This document shows positions 39,661-51,871 of a DNA stretch of 64,000 nucleotides, in pieces. The DNA is from Straminergon stramineum (taxonomy: Eukaryota > Streptophyta > Bryopsida > Hypnales > Calliergonaceae), in NCBI GenBank assembly GCA_963920665.1, contig OY987268.1, forward strand, positions 15,130,501 to 15,194,500. Reading direction: 5' to 3'. Position 1 is the first letter of the stretch; the number at the start of each line of letters is the position of its first letter. Position numbers and translations under genes: made by a program. The notes under the pieces are model-generated. The model searched no databases, was not told the DNA's origin, and saw only the letters and a program-made list of their open reading frames with translations.

Positions 39661-40379
39661 TATAATTACAACAAGTTATATGTTGGCTAAGATATATTAT
39701 AAAATATGACTCAAGCAAGTAATATTTGTAACTAGGGTGACTTGAGGTTTATAGTAGCTTTTGTTATAAACTACAATCACATTCCATACATTCTAAATCG
39801 ACTTGAGGTGTTGCAATCATGCATCAATATGGTTTAGCAATTAAATAAATAACTCCATCAAATAAAAATTGAGTACATATAATTTTTGAAATGCATAAGA
39901 GACAATCATATTAAAGAAAGAAAATGTCATAAAAAATATGACTCTTTTCAATGGCATTTATTAGTCATTAACACAAAATATATGACAATAACACTCTATA
40001 AGTGTATATTCCTATAAGCTCTAAGACCTATATTTCTTACTGAAATTTGAAAAAGTTGCCTCTCAAGTGTTGTAAGTACCCTCCGATAACTTCAATCCAA
40101 CTGTAAGTGCCTACATATACAATGAAGGAGATTAATTTTTAGTGAATGAACAATATAGCTCAATCTTCAAAGATTTAAGGCAACAAAAAATGTAAAGCAC
40201 AAGTTTAAAGTAAAAGAAATTCATAACCATTATATCTTTAGAAAACATAAATAAATAAGAAGAAATAACAACAATAATGATAAAAGAAACAAGAACTAGA
40301 AGGTGGCAAGTGTTAAGAGGTAATAATAAACAAGAAAAAGTAAGAATTAAGGTGCCACAAAACAAGAGACACAACTTAA

Positions 40380-41060
40380 GATGCAATAAAATGCAACAAA
40401 TAACAAAAAAAAATAAGAACTAAAAGACAACAAGAAGCAACAAGAAATATGATTTAAGATGCAATAAATAACAAGAAGAAGAAAGAATTAAGATACAACA
40501 AGAAGCAACAAAAAACACAATTTAAGATGCAATTAAATGCAATAAATAACAAGAAAAAACAAGAAAAAGAAATTAAAATAAATCAAAAAGAAATTAAAAG
40601 TAACAATTAGGAAGCAACAAGAGACAAGAATTAAGAAGTAAAAATTAAGATGAAACATGATGAAACTAGAAGCAATAATCAAGAACTAAGAAGTAAAAAA
40701 AGTAGAAACTAAGAAGCAAAAATTATGATATAACAAGAAGAAACTACAAGCAAGAATTAAAAATTAAAAAACAAAAAAAGTAAGAACTAAGAAGAAAGAA
40801 TTAAAAAGTAACAAAGAGAAACTACAAACAAGAATCAAGAACTAAAAAGAAACAAAAATTAAGAACTAGGAAACAAGAATTAAGAGGTAACAAGAAGAAA
40901 CTAGAAGCTAAGATCAAGAACTAAAAAAAAACAAAAAGTAAAGATGAGGAGGCAAGAAGAACCAAGAGCTAGAAAACAACAAGAAGCAAAACATAAGAAG
41001 CAACACAAAACGAAGAAGAAGAACAAGAAGAACAAGAAGAAGAACAAGAACAAGAAATGG
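40380..41060. repeat. A-rich low-complexity core of the CACTA element
   Basis: Nearly T-poor plus strand built from short AACAAGAAG-like variants for about 0.7 kb. It ends at an ATGGCGGCTAGGGTTTC whose GGCGGCTAGGGTTT is repeated about 50 bp later (41059 and 41108). The join of a GAA-rich leader to ATGGCG looks like the 5' end of a captured host gene, but the frame stops after 8 codons. Confidence 0.6.
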
Positions 41061-43529
41061 CGGCTAGGGTTTCAAAATCCTAAATCAATGACGGCTACAT
41101 AGAAGTGGCGGCTAGGGTTTTAAAACCCTAGTCATGCAAATAACTTGTTCTAGTCATGCCACTTGATGTAGTCATGCGAGTCAATAAATATAACTATACT
41201 AAGCAATTATGTTATTTTAATAACAAAATTTGTTACAAAGTGGATGTATATTGCAATACAACTTTACAAAATGTGTAAAGGGAAGTTATAAGGCCTTAAG
41301 CACCTATAGTTATGGCAAAAAAAAGTCATGCATAAATCAAAGTATCTACGTCTATGCACTAAGTATATAAGAGCAAAAGTATTTTATAAAGTCAATATTG
41401 AAAAATATCTTTGAATTTTTTAAAAGGGATTATGTTTTTATAATCTATATCCTTGTAAAAATATTCAAACAACCATCTTTTAATTGCAATTCAACTATAT
41501 ATATCATAGTGAGCCTCAATCTTCATATAAATAATTCTATAACTTCTAAACAATCCTATAGAGATTCTTTATAAATACGGCTTATATGACATTGCGGAGA
41601 ACTTTTATAAAAAAGAGACAAACTTCAATACATGATATATATGAGTGTTTTATCTATATTCTTGAGATAAAATAAATACAACTATATTTTTTGTTGTTGG
41701 GCTTTAAATCCTAAGTTGCATATTTAAATATTGTTCAATGGGTATTCTAAGCAATGAACAATTTTTTTCTAATGATAAACTGTAAGTGCTTCACATTTAA
41801 ACTAAAACACACTGAAACTATAAAAGTTAAAAGTTTTAGATGATTTATGGCTTTATGCCAATTCAAATCAAAACTCTGGACTTCCAAATCCTAGTTGAGA
41901 AATTTTAAAATTTGTTAATTTAAGTTGTAGAACGTTGCAAGCCTATTCGAAAATCGTAAAGATATTTATAAGGAAATGTTTTTAGCAAAAAAATATAGAT
42001 GGATGAAAGTTTGTTTTTAATTTATCCATCAAGATTTCATCCAACATTTTCTCTTAGCCTATAATTTTAAATTCATTCATACTTTCAAAATTGGATTCTA
42101 AATGTTACTAAATTTCAAGTTTCCTTTTCTACTTGAATTGGATGAACTTTGGTATTTTTTTATCCAAAACTAATACCATAGATTATCCAATTTTATCGTA
42201 CTCTATCTTCCATAATTTTTCTCTATTTTTTAAAGTGTGATATGTTATTGGAATTCTCTACAAATTAACGAAGTGTTCTTGAATTCCAAATTGGATTTAA
42301 TAAATTCTTAGAGGTTTGATTCAAACCTCTGATTTTTAGCACAACTATAGTTTCTACAACAAGAGAATAAACTAAGTGCCAAATTTAAGGACTTACCTTG
42401 GAATTTGTTTTCACAACATCCCTATTCTCCAACATGTATATTGTAATTGTATCATGAAGTTTGCTTTAATCCATTTTTATTACATTTTTTGTGTTTTTGG
42501 ATACAACTTAAATAACAACTTTTATAACAAGGAGTATAAATTAGATATATGATCTCATTCTTTTCTTTCAACCTATTTCTTTCTTCTTCCCCTTTTCAAC
42601 TTTCTCCAAATTATTTTCAACATTTTTTGTTTTTTTCCTTCATTTTTTGAAATGGTTTAGAATTGCAATCCTTGACTTCTACTACTACTAATTGATTTCT
42701 AATTATTCTAAGACTCAAACAATTGTAACAACATCAATCACGTATATTATAATCAACAATTTTTGTTTAATACATAGTCAAATTTTTATAAGGGGGTCAT
42801 ATTAGTCTCCTAACCATGTCCAAAGCTTGGAGTAGCTACTTGAAACCTACACTTCTTTTTCAAACACTTAGAGACTCTCAACACAAATCACACTCCTCAT
42901 TTATTCTTGCTCCATGGCCACTCGGGCAAGAATTTTTTTCACACTGTTCTTCCTTCTCTATGGATTAGATTTTTTCTAATCTTCAAGTAATTTTTCTAAA
43001 TTCTACAACCTTCAATCAACATTACTAGTTTAAATGCATTAGATTTCGCTTTGCATTAGCCATCACAATCAATTAACATAATTAGCAAATTCTATAGCAA
43101 ATTCCATAGCAAATTCCAATAGTGAATCAAGGCAGGCCCAATTTCTATCTTGAATTCTCAAGCTTAGTCCTACCTTGGTGCTTTGGTTGGTCCATAAACT
43201 TTTATTCCTTTCTAATTTTTTCTTGAATACTCAAATAAAAATTGATTATCTCCTATTATTAATTATTTTATTCTTCTCTATTCCTTTTCTAATTCCTATA
43301 AAAATTTTAAATATATTAATTGAAATATAAACATGTACCATTCCAAATTATTTGGACATTAATTCTGTAATAGATACATCATACAAAAGAAAATAATTTT
43401 TTTTAATAGGTATTAAACAAAGTCATTTCAAGGAATAGCCTCTACGGGCAAAATATAGAAGACCCATCTTAGATTGCCAACCTTTTTCTTAGGCTCCCAC
43501 CAAAGAAAAAAAAGATAACTACCAAAGAA

Positions 43530-44125
43530 ATGTGTCTACAAAATATGACTGACTCAAAAATACAACTACCAAATATGACTAAAGTGAAATTATGACTGGC
43601 AAACATGATTTAGTACTCTCTAAATATATTTCTTGCCCAAATTTTCTTCAAGTTGCCCAAAAGAAAAAAAATATGACTGCAAAATATGATTGATGCAAAA
43701 ATATGACTAATAAATATGATTGACTCAAAAATATGATTGATGCAAAAATATGACTGACTCAAAAGTATGACTACAAAATATGACTAAAGTGAAATTATAA
43801 CTAGCAAATATGATTTAGCACTCTCCAAATATATTTCTTGCCCAAATTTTCTTCAAACTGCCCAAAAGAAAAAAATGTGACTATCATAAAAATATGACTA
43901 CAAAATATGATTGATGCAAAAATATGACTAATAAATATGACTGTGCGTTCCCCAAACATATTCCCTATGAAGCTCTATGAAGTATTTTGGAGTTCCCAAC
44001 GAACATATATTATACACCCACAATGTACAAGGCCAAAACATGACTAGCAATCATATTTTTTTTAAAGAGTTGGCCTTCAAAAATATGATTGCGAATAGTC
44101 ATCAGTCATCTTTAGTCATATTTTT
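43530..44125. repeat. CACTA right subterminal repeat array
   Basis: Many copies of AAATATGACT and AAAATATGATTG, with a duplicated sub-block (CTCTCCAAATATATTTCTTG near 43616 and 43833). Confidence 0.75.
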
Positions 44126-44354
44126 ATAGTCATAAAACACCTGTTTTCTTGTAGTGTAGGTTCGAGTCCCACTCTTTGCTAGACCTTTGATAATGTATCT
44201 CGAGTTATAAGTCTCGATTAGTGTTGGTGTAAGAGTAGCAAATGCTTAACGAGCTTAGTGTGAAGTGGAGTGACAACCAAGGGTGGTTAGGACTGTGATG
44301 AGTAGTGCCACCATGAATTTTAACACAATAAGATGGAAGGTCTGCCGATGTCAC

Positions 44355-46835
44355 CATGTGATGACCCTCATCAAGAGGCATGCCCATGCCACCTTGGTGA
44401 GTAAGGGGGACATTGGAAGTGACTCCCCAAGCCTTGCCAAAGATGGGGTGAAGAGGACTAGGATTTCCGAGCGATCAAAACATTGTAGCTCTCTAATCCA
44501 GATGAATTAGGGGGCGTGTCACACATGCTTAGAAAGCTTGTGAGAAGATGCGTTCATGGGTTCAAAGAACATGAGAATCCAAGTTGAGAGTCAAAAGTTA
44601 TGGCTCCTCAAAGTTGGTAGTGTCTCGACCGCGTTCTAAGGCATAGGGACGTGGGAAACAAGGTTTGGGAGGATTCCTTTGAGCCCAATAGGGCATGCTC
44701 CATATCATTAGAAAGCTTAGGAGACAAACTTTTTATAATGATAAGGCTCATGAGGAGATGAGTTGTGAGCTAAAAGTTATGGGCATCCAAAGAGGGTGGA
44801 GAACTACACTTCCTAGGGGACTCGTACCTTCGGAGGGATATAACTTCCTCAATACTTGTAGCATTGCAGAAAATAAATAGTTCACGGTGATCTATAGAAA
44901 ATATAGATCACGAAAATGAACTCGCACTTGGGATTTGGAGCTTGGAACTAAAAGTTATCCCGATAGAAAGATCGGGAGTTTTTGGAGGTCCGATTTTAGA
45001 GAAACTACTTGGAGTTGGATGGTTTTCCAAGATGGGGAGCATCTTGGGGGATCCTGATGACTTTTAGTATGGGGTGGGGGCTACCGAATCTTGTAAAGAC
45101 TATTGTGAGGAGGGGTGGTCTCCCTCCTCCCTCCTAGATGGTGCCATGGTGAGCCTAAATGACCTCAAGTGGTGAAGTTAGTGTTGAAGCCTCACTACCA
45201 CTTGTGTGTTATTGTGGAATACTTGTACACTCCTTGATACCAATTGTGTGGTGTTCCACTCCACACTAAGCCATGGTGTGTATCTCGTTTGGTAAGTCTC
45301 AAAATGAATTGGATTGGGCCTAGTAGGGAGTTGGGTCCCATTCAAGGGTAGTGAGCACTAGTAGGGAGTAGTGCCTCCACCAAGTGCTTAGACATCAATG
45401 GAAGTTCCACCCCATACATCAAATAACATGTCTTGTGTCTTGTGAGAGTGAAGGGTTGGAAGAAAAGTGTTGGGTGTCACGGAGGAATCGGAAACCCCGT
45501 GACTTGAGTTAGAACCTAACATTGTAGATGTGTAGCATGTGTAGTATTACGATAGCGTGACCCTTGGTGTCACTAAAGTGTTAAGTGTTTGAAAAATACT
45601 AGAAGGGGAATTTAAGGTGGTAAGTGTTACTAAAAGGCACGACACACCAAGTGACATGCTCGGTGTCGCAAGTGGAGTGTGTGCTAGAAGTCCCAAGCAC
45701 TAGGACTTAACTATCGTGCCCCTTAGTGACACTTACCACCTTAAGCTCACTTTCCAAACACTTAACACCTCAATGCCACCAAGATTCACGCTCTCCTAAC
45801 ACTGCACATGCCACGCACCCACAATGTTAGGTTTTAACTCAAGTCACGGGGTTCCCCATTCCTTTGTGACTCCCAATCTTTTCCTTCCAATATTTAACTC
45901 CCACAAGACACCGGGCATGTCATTTGATGACATGGGGCGGAACTTCCATTGATGTCCAAGCACTTGGTGAGGTACTACTCCCACCGGTGCTAACCGCCCT
46001 TGAATGAGACCTAACTCCTCACGAAGCCCAACCCAACTCATTTCGGGACTCACTAATCGGGACTCATCAAACGGGACTCACACCATGGCCTAGTGTGGAG
46101 TGGGACACCATCCAACCGGTATCAAGGAGTGCACAAGCACTCCATGGTAACACACAAGTGGTGGTGAGGCTCCAACACTAACCTCACCACACCCGGGGCC
46201 ACTTAGGCTCACCATGGCACCATCCGGGAGGGAGGAGGGAGACCACCCCTCCTCATAGTACTCTCTGTGGGATTCGACAACCCCTCCCCTTGTATGTCAA
46301 GGGGGACTCCCAAACACCCTTTGGTTTTGGAAGACCACCCCGTTTCTCCCGATTCGCACTAGTTTGGGACTCCCGAACTTCCATCCGGCATAACTTTGCG
46401 GTCCGGGATCCAAATCGCACATGCAACCACATTTTCGACATCTACGCGACGCGTAGATGCCGATGGACTACTCACTTACTCCATTTTGACAAGTACTCGC
46501 AAAGTTATTGCCCTTCAAAGATTCGGGACACTCTTGGCGCGGCCAGAGCACTCCCGGCGCGACCGGGACACCCCCAACTTTGAATGCGCATAACTTTTGA
46601 TTCGTAAGTCCAAATCATGCGTTCTTTGGACGGCTAGAAGCGTCTTCTCAAGACCTTTCCAAGCACGTATCACACGCCTCCAAATTCGTCCGGATTAGAG
46701 CGCTACATCGCTCTGATCGCTCGGGACTCCTTGTCCCCCTCACCTCATCTCTTGCAAGGCTTGGGGAGTCACCTCCAATGTCCCCTTTGCTCACCAAGGT
46801 GGCACGGGCATGCCTTGTGATGAGGGTCGTGACAT
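44355..46835. repeat. Large imperfect inverted repeat (fold-back element)
   Basis: Left arm about 44355-45644, right arm about 45716-46835, loop about 70 bp. Outer ends match (GATGACCCTCATC...GGCATGCC on the left; reverse complement of the right arm reads the same). So do inner ends (TTAAGGTGGTAAGTGT) and a middle block (GGAGGGGTGGTCTCCCTCCT). The right arm is clearly richer in GC and CpG and shorter in the middle. No ORF spans it. Fits a Foldback-type element or two copies of one repeat in opposite orientation. Confidence 0.7.
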
Positions 46836-46844
46836 TAACAATGT

Positions 46845-47000
46845 GAGTTGGAAATGGGAACTAATGTTGTGAGTACATGGCATGTGTAGTGTTAATTAGG
46901 TGGGCCTAAGTAATACTGGTTTTAGAGTGTGGTGAGCCCTAAAAGTTGTGAAGGGCTTTTGAAGTCCGGTTGGAGTTGTAAAGTATTACTAGGGCTGCAA
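46845..47000. repeat. Third fragment of the fold-back repeat
   Basis: TGGCATGTGTAGTGTTAATTAG and its neighbours resemble the inner part of the left arm (about 45510-45600), strongly diverged. 47001-47188 beyond it shows nothing. Confidence 0.4.
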
Positions 47001-47188
47001 CAAAAATAAAAATCATTTACTTACATAAAGTACTCTTAATACAAATATCAATTATAGAAACTACTAATAATATCATTTATATTAGGATCCACCAATTAGG
47101 GTGGTTTCATAATAAACATACATGATCTTCATGGCTCAAACACATACTAAAATCTAATCACAAACAGTGAAACTTGAAAACATTTTAA

Positions 47189-47754
47189 CCCCTAAATGCT
47201 CCAACGTCCCTTTTCTAGAGGATGAATAGATTGGAACTAGAGTTTCATCTTCCTAACTACTTGGATGAAAGTTATTCTAATTTGTGAAGATACATTATCA
47301 AGTTGTTGTCCTATCTAAGGGTTGGATTTGGTGTTATTAAAATACATATTTTTCTAAAATTACAAATGTGCAAATATGTGAAGTGGTCAAATTGCATTGA
47401 CTTTAGTTCAAAACTAGATTTGCTAAAATGAGGTCATAGATTTTAAGAATGCAAAAATTTCAAAAAATTGTATGAAGAGAACCTCATTTCAAATCCATTC
47501 TAACATATTTTACTCAAAAAATGATAATATTTTGCTTGTAATCAGATTTTGAAGGAATTTTGGAATTTCTCTTTCAAAATTTATTTAAAAATATTGGTGA
47601 TAGCATTGGTGAATCTAACCTTGTAGATGGAATCTACAAATTGAAATCTACAACTTTTATTTGTATATCAATTCCAAAATGTGCTTCCAAATTGAACTTT
47701 ATAATTATTTTCCTCAAATTGTCAATTTTGGAGATGAATCTAACCGTTTAAGGG
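47189..47754. mobile_element. TTAA-family element with CCC/GGG ends
   Basis: 566 bp. TTAA (47185-47188) precedes CCCCTAAATG. The right end is CGTTTAAGGG followed by TTTA, a one-base variant of TTAA. The interior is AT-rich with no supported gene. Its right border coincides with the left border of the R2 copy d body. Confidence 0.45.
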
Positions 47755-47757
47755 TTT

Positions 47758-48700
47758 AGCTCACAAATTGGTCTCTCGGAAATTAAAAGGAAAGTCCATG
47801 TTGCTCTAAAATGGAAAGTAAAGACATGATACAGACGACTTGGATAGATTGGTAGACAGGCAAACTCACGAGTCCACTGGAAGCTCTAAATTCACCTTTC
47901 CTCTCCAAAAACATGCCATGTGTACAGTAGAAGGGTCCTACGCCTTCACAGGGTCTAAACAATCCAACAGTCTCAATCTCTTCAATACTGTAACGATCTC
48001 AGACTACGAAGTACCTCGAGGTACAGCGAAACAGTTCGCCAACAAAGAATCCACCGACAAGGAACACCGAATCCTACAGCTTCACACTCTACAAGCCGTT
48101 AAGAAATCGTCGCCCGAACTCTCACAGCGATTCAAACTGCTTCACAAATCCTCCACACTGAAATGTTTTCCTTTGCGAGTATAAACCGACAGCAAAGAGC
48201 AAACCCTGAGTATTTCATTTCAAGAGTTCCGGTAACCCCCACTGGCAAGGAGCTGCCCGCACCCTCATCAGCCTCTCTCATCAAATTCGAATGAAGGCGA
48301 GATCCATTAGCGTCCTTGAAATTGACAGATCCTGAAGACAAGCGGGGCCTCTTTCGAAGGAAAAAGGAACTCTATTCTGCGTTTGCACTCGACTCCTACT
48401 GTAGGTTCCATTTTGCTTACTTAGTCGGGCGGAGCTGGGCCGGGGAAGCAGCCGGGAACTTCACTTGCAGCAGGAGAACGCAGACATGGCATTCCTCAAG
48501 CAGGCAAGGGGAGAAGTGAGGGAGGCAGGCCGGAATCTCAGGCAGGTTCAGTGGAAAGAACAGTCCGCTCCCCGTTCTCCGCACCAGCACTTGTGTGCAG
48601 GGATGCAGGTACCCGGGATCGGTGGGGACGGTGGAACGCTCCTCACTAGCCTTAGGGAATCAAGGCAGACTGTCACTCTTACCGGGAATGATTCTGTGTA
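47758..48700. repeat. R2 repeat, copy d (body only)
   Basis: Matches R2 copies a (from about 6790) and b (from about 34850) but lacks the head. The distal part (48420-48660) reads ELGRGSSRELHLQQENADMA, then FLKQARGEVREAGRNLRQ, on the plus strand. It runs directly into EXO1-like sequence. Confidence 0.65.
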
Positions 48701-48815
48701 CATGCAAGAATTGGACGTTGCTTCTACTGTATTGGTTCACGTGCTGCATCGTGGTTGACTTGATACAATTCTCAATGCCTGAAATACATAGCGCTATCTG
48801 ATCATTTCTAAACAG

Positions 48816-49410
48816 GTTTTGCGGCAAGAGAACGTGGACTATGTTGTGGCCCCGAATGATGCAGATTCTCAAATGGCTTTTCTAGCTCGCAATGGATAGG
48901 TGGATCTTGTTATTACAGAGGACTCCGACCTAAATGAATACGGTTGTCCACAGGTAGAGTTCACAGGAAATAACCTAACCTTCAAATTGCTCTCAAAGTT
49001 TGAGTAAGGTACGTATGTAGCCATTTGGTCTTAGATGGGAGTGATTTTAAAATTCGAGTCTTAAGGATCTCAAAATAAAGAAATTCGCTGTTTCCGAAGT
49101 AAGCAGACTTCGGTATTGTAGACAAAGGTCACTAGCATGTTTGTTCTGATCGAATTGATGACACTTGCTTCATTGACAAAAACTACGTTTGTGGCAGATT
49201 CTTTTTAAGATGGATAAAATATGGGCAAGGTGTCGGATTTCAGTTCACCGACATTGAGGCCAACAAAGATATCGACTTCAACAATTTCTCCAAATAGATA
49301 ATTTTGGAAATGTGCGGAATGAGTGGTTGTGATTATTGTCTTCGTTGCCAGGCATGGGTGTGAAAGAAGCTCATGGCTTGATTAAGCGTTTCAAGAACTA
49401 CCAAAAGGTC
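48816..49410 (+). pseudogene. EXO1: EXO1 (exonuclease 1, XPG/FEN family) fragment, disabled
   Basis: EXO1 is a 5'-3' exonuclease of mismatch repair and recombination; this is a broken piece. Exon A (48816-48953, 46 codons) follows an acceptor CTAAACAG and reads VLRQENVDYVVAPNDADSQM...ITEDSDLNEYGCPQ, then CAG/GTAGAG. Exon B starts at 49198 after GTGGCAG: ILFKMDK, a 1 bp shift, YGQGVGFQFTDIEANKDIDF, TAG, EMCGMSGCDY, another shift, LPGMGVKEAHGLIKRFKNYQ (the helix-hairpin-helix region). The I-region signature (APxxADxQMAFL and TEDSDL) identifies the family. Lesions: TAG at about 48897, frameshifts near 49218 and 49340, and TAG near 49297. Introns are kept, so this is a DNA-level copy and not a retrocopy. 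The upstream N-terminal exons are absent and the R2 body stands in their place. Confidence 0.85.
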
Positions 49411-49559
49411 GCTCAATTATCACTTCACATTACAGAACCACCAATTTGGTTCTCTAGTATCATTGAACAGTCTTCTATACGCAAAGGACTCCTTCACTCT
49501 AAATTCAATGATCCATTGTAAAAATTCTCTTGTCTATTTACAAAGGATCGTTGAATTGA

Positions 49560-49991
49560 GAGTCAAGGAGCCCCTTACACAATCTCAATGCAGGAGAGTT
49601 TTGCCATCAGGGCATGTTTCTGTTGGTTAAGGAGAGGTAGATTAAGAATAATAATGCTCACAGCTTGCTCGTGCAAATTTTCAGACAAGCTACTCCAATT
49701 AACAGTGCTATGCAGTTGCATGTTGAAGCCACCTGCCTCTTTGGTCTTGGGAAAAGGAGTGCATATTTCTCTCAATCTTCACCATCACCATTGCACCCAA
49801 CTAGTCCTAGGATGAGCCTAGAAGTCGATCACAAGAGGAAGGTCGATGTGCTGGAAATATCTGAAGGTTCCATACCTAGTATTCACCCAAAGGCCCAGGT
49901 TTCTAAAGAGGGTGAAATCGAATGTGACATTCATCGCCTCAATGATGTTCAAAAATATCCAGATGTGAATAAGGTATTTGCGAATATCTAG
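49560..49991 (+). pseudogene. Coding-like relic downstream of the EXO1 fragment
   Basis: A frame runs from about 49575 (NLNAGEFCHQGMFLLVKER, stop) through LFGLGKRSAYFSQSSPSP and LEVDHKRKVDVLEISEGSIP to a stop at 49991, with a donor-like AAG/GTATTT near 49972. It could be a later EXO1 exon (the C-terminal half of EXO1 is poorly conserved) or an unrelated fragment. I cannot decide from sequence alone. Confidence 0.3.
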
Positions 49992-50643
49992 GCATGGTTC
50001 AAATTTCTTGGACCTTACATTGCCCGAGTGGGATTTTCTTGATGCAAGTAGAGTAAACTTGCCATTTACCGCATACATCCAAAAACCACACAATAAACAA
50101 AGCCATTTACCATACACTAACCGCACAATGCAACTACCAATTTAATTACCATGGGAACAAAATTTTGTATCACCACCCAATGACCGCACACTGTGCATTA
50201 AAGGGTTGCAAGGAATCTTTAACTAGATTTTAGCTTCATCACCTTTAGATTGCAATAAAATTTGTAGGAAGAAATCTTTTTGCATTTTGTTTTCCAAAGG
50301 TGAATCTTAACATGATATTTTATGATCATACCAAATTTCAAAACATACAAGTCTTTGTATTTATGTGGAGAAGGATTTGAATTTTGTGTGTGCGGTGATT
50401 GGTAAGTTTACTATAGATATTCTGTCCCAAGGGGTTAGATGCACTCATATTTGTTGTGGGTTCGGCATGATAGTTTGGACTCTGACTTCCTAATCACCTC
50501 CCACATACAGGAGGTCCTGAAGGATATTATGAACAAAGGAAAAGCGCATGCAATTACTGCTGGAAAGAGTAAGTGTCAGTGGTTCCCGTGTCAGTTGGTT
50601 CTGTTGTCTTTTTTCAACCATTCCAATTGGAAACCTGATTATC
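49992..50643. other. No gene seen
   Basis: AT-rich, with short frames only. No repeat partner recognised. Confidence 0.4.
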
Positions 50644-51656
50644 TAAGGTAGTCTGCTCTTAAGGTAGACCAGCCCATTTCCGTCATCTTCCTATAACCGC
50701 CATCCTAGTTTTGGCCCCATCACCACCTTAAAATCCTCCCAAGTCCATTCACTGCACTGACAATTTCAGTGCATTAATTTCAACTTTGGTAACGTGTCAG
50801 CCTTCGATTGGTGGAAACTCCGGTATTAATAGGTAAATGTAATGGCCGTTATAGATTTAGGATAGAACATTTATTACTCTAGTCTAGTGGCGGATTTGTA
50901 ATTTAGGGCAGACCACTTTAAAAATTCATAGAAATTACAATTTTTATTGGAAAATTATAATTCCACTTGGGTTTGATTCATGAAACATGCGCACACCTCT
51001 GAAAAATATGTGCCCCTCCTAGAGTTGGTCCTAATATACTTAGATTGCGAATCAGGGTGGTAATAGGCTGGTCTACCTTATTGCGACCATCTTCTTTACA
51101 CAGCGCAGTAGCCCCATCTGAAATGGTCAATCAATGGTTCTGAAATGGATTGTCACAAATTTTAAAGCATAATTAAGATTTGTCAGGAGATGATTCATAC
51201 TTTGCCAATGCGTGGAATAAGAGTCAAAGAGGGTCCATTTCAAAACCAGGGTATGTCCACTTATTTTTTCTAGATGAAAATTAATTGTCCAATTGTCTTT
51301 TTACAAATGTTAAAAGAATTTGGGGTCCGTTTAAGTTTAGTAGTAGTTGCATTTAAGAAACTTGTGTATTACTTTTTGAATGTTGTAGTGCTTGTTTTTG
51401 GTCAAGCCATATCTTTTTTTCAGACTGCGTGTGTGTGGTTTTTGCAAGACCTGTGATCATAAATAGGTGCCTACCACAGAATTCTTTGAAAATTCATAAG
51501 TAATTCAAAAATGCTCCGAAAAATATGAAACCACTTGGATTAGATTCCACATCAATTTTTCTTCAAGTGAAAAATAAGGAAAAATAATTCCGTGCATCTA
51601 AGAACGATCGAAAAGGCCGACCAGCCCTTAAATGGTCGCTTTAAGAGCATACTACC
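50644..51656. mobile_element. TIR element of the GGTAGTmTGCTCTTAA family, about 1 kb
   Basis: The left end TAAGGTAGTCTGCTCTTAAG and the reverse complement of the right end, GGTAGTATGCTCTTAAAGCG, agree; both are followed by a GACCAGCC/GGTCGGCC-type block. A further inverted copy of GGTAGACCAGCC lies inside at 51066-51078. The same end occurs at 59665 in R1 copy c. Non-coding inside. No target duplication can be read here. Confidence 0.5.
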
Positions 51657-51871
51657 ATATGTGGCAGGATGATAGTGATCACCAGTTGCTTGTGTTTGGG
51701 ATCTAGACTTCGAATGTACCTTTTTCTGACTATCGATATGCTCTATGGCTGTCAGCGAAACCTGTCCCGCATTTAAGAAGTGATCTACTAGGAAAGAGAC
51801 CGCCGAAAAGCAGAACTTTCTCGTCTGTATCCCATGTGGGTGAATATGGAGGTCTTGCACAACGATCCAGG

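Larger units (their letters stand above)
38827..44156. mobile_element. Non-autonomous CACTA (En/Spm) transposon, about 5.3 kb
   Basis: Terminal inverted repeats: left CACTACAACAAAATGGGTGT and, as reverse complement of the right end, CACTACAAGAAAACAGGTGT; both continue TTTATGACT (about 29 bp, 3 mismatches). CACTACAAGAAAA is the classic plant CACTA end. Subterminal arrays of ATATGACT/AGTCATAT motifs lie inside both ends, as known for binding sites of the element's own DNA-binding protein. No transposase-like ORF is present. Flanking trinucleotides are CAA and TAG, so no 3 bp target duplication is visible; later change or a rearranged insertion is possible. Confidence 0.85.

Noticed and set aside
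40132..40386. 84-codon minus-strand hydrophobic frame in the CACTA core
   Set aside because: It lies in low-complexity A-rich sequence; reading its complement gives Phe/Leu/Cys-rich peptides by composition alone.
46253..46593. Plus and minus frames of 62-97 codons in the fold-back right arm
   Set aside because: Absent from the matching left arm and overlapping on both strands.
48132..48341. Minus-strand frame in R2 copy d
   Set aside because: Not kept in copies a or b and no motif.
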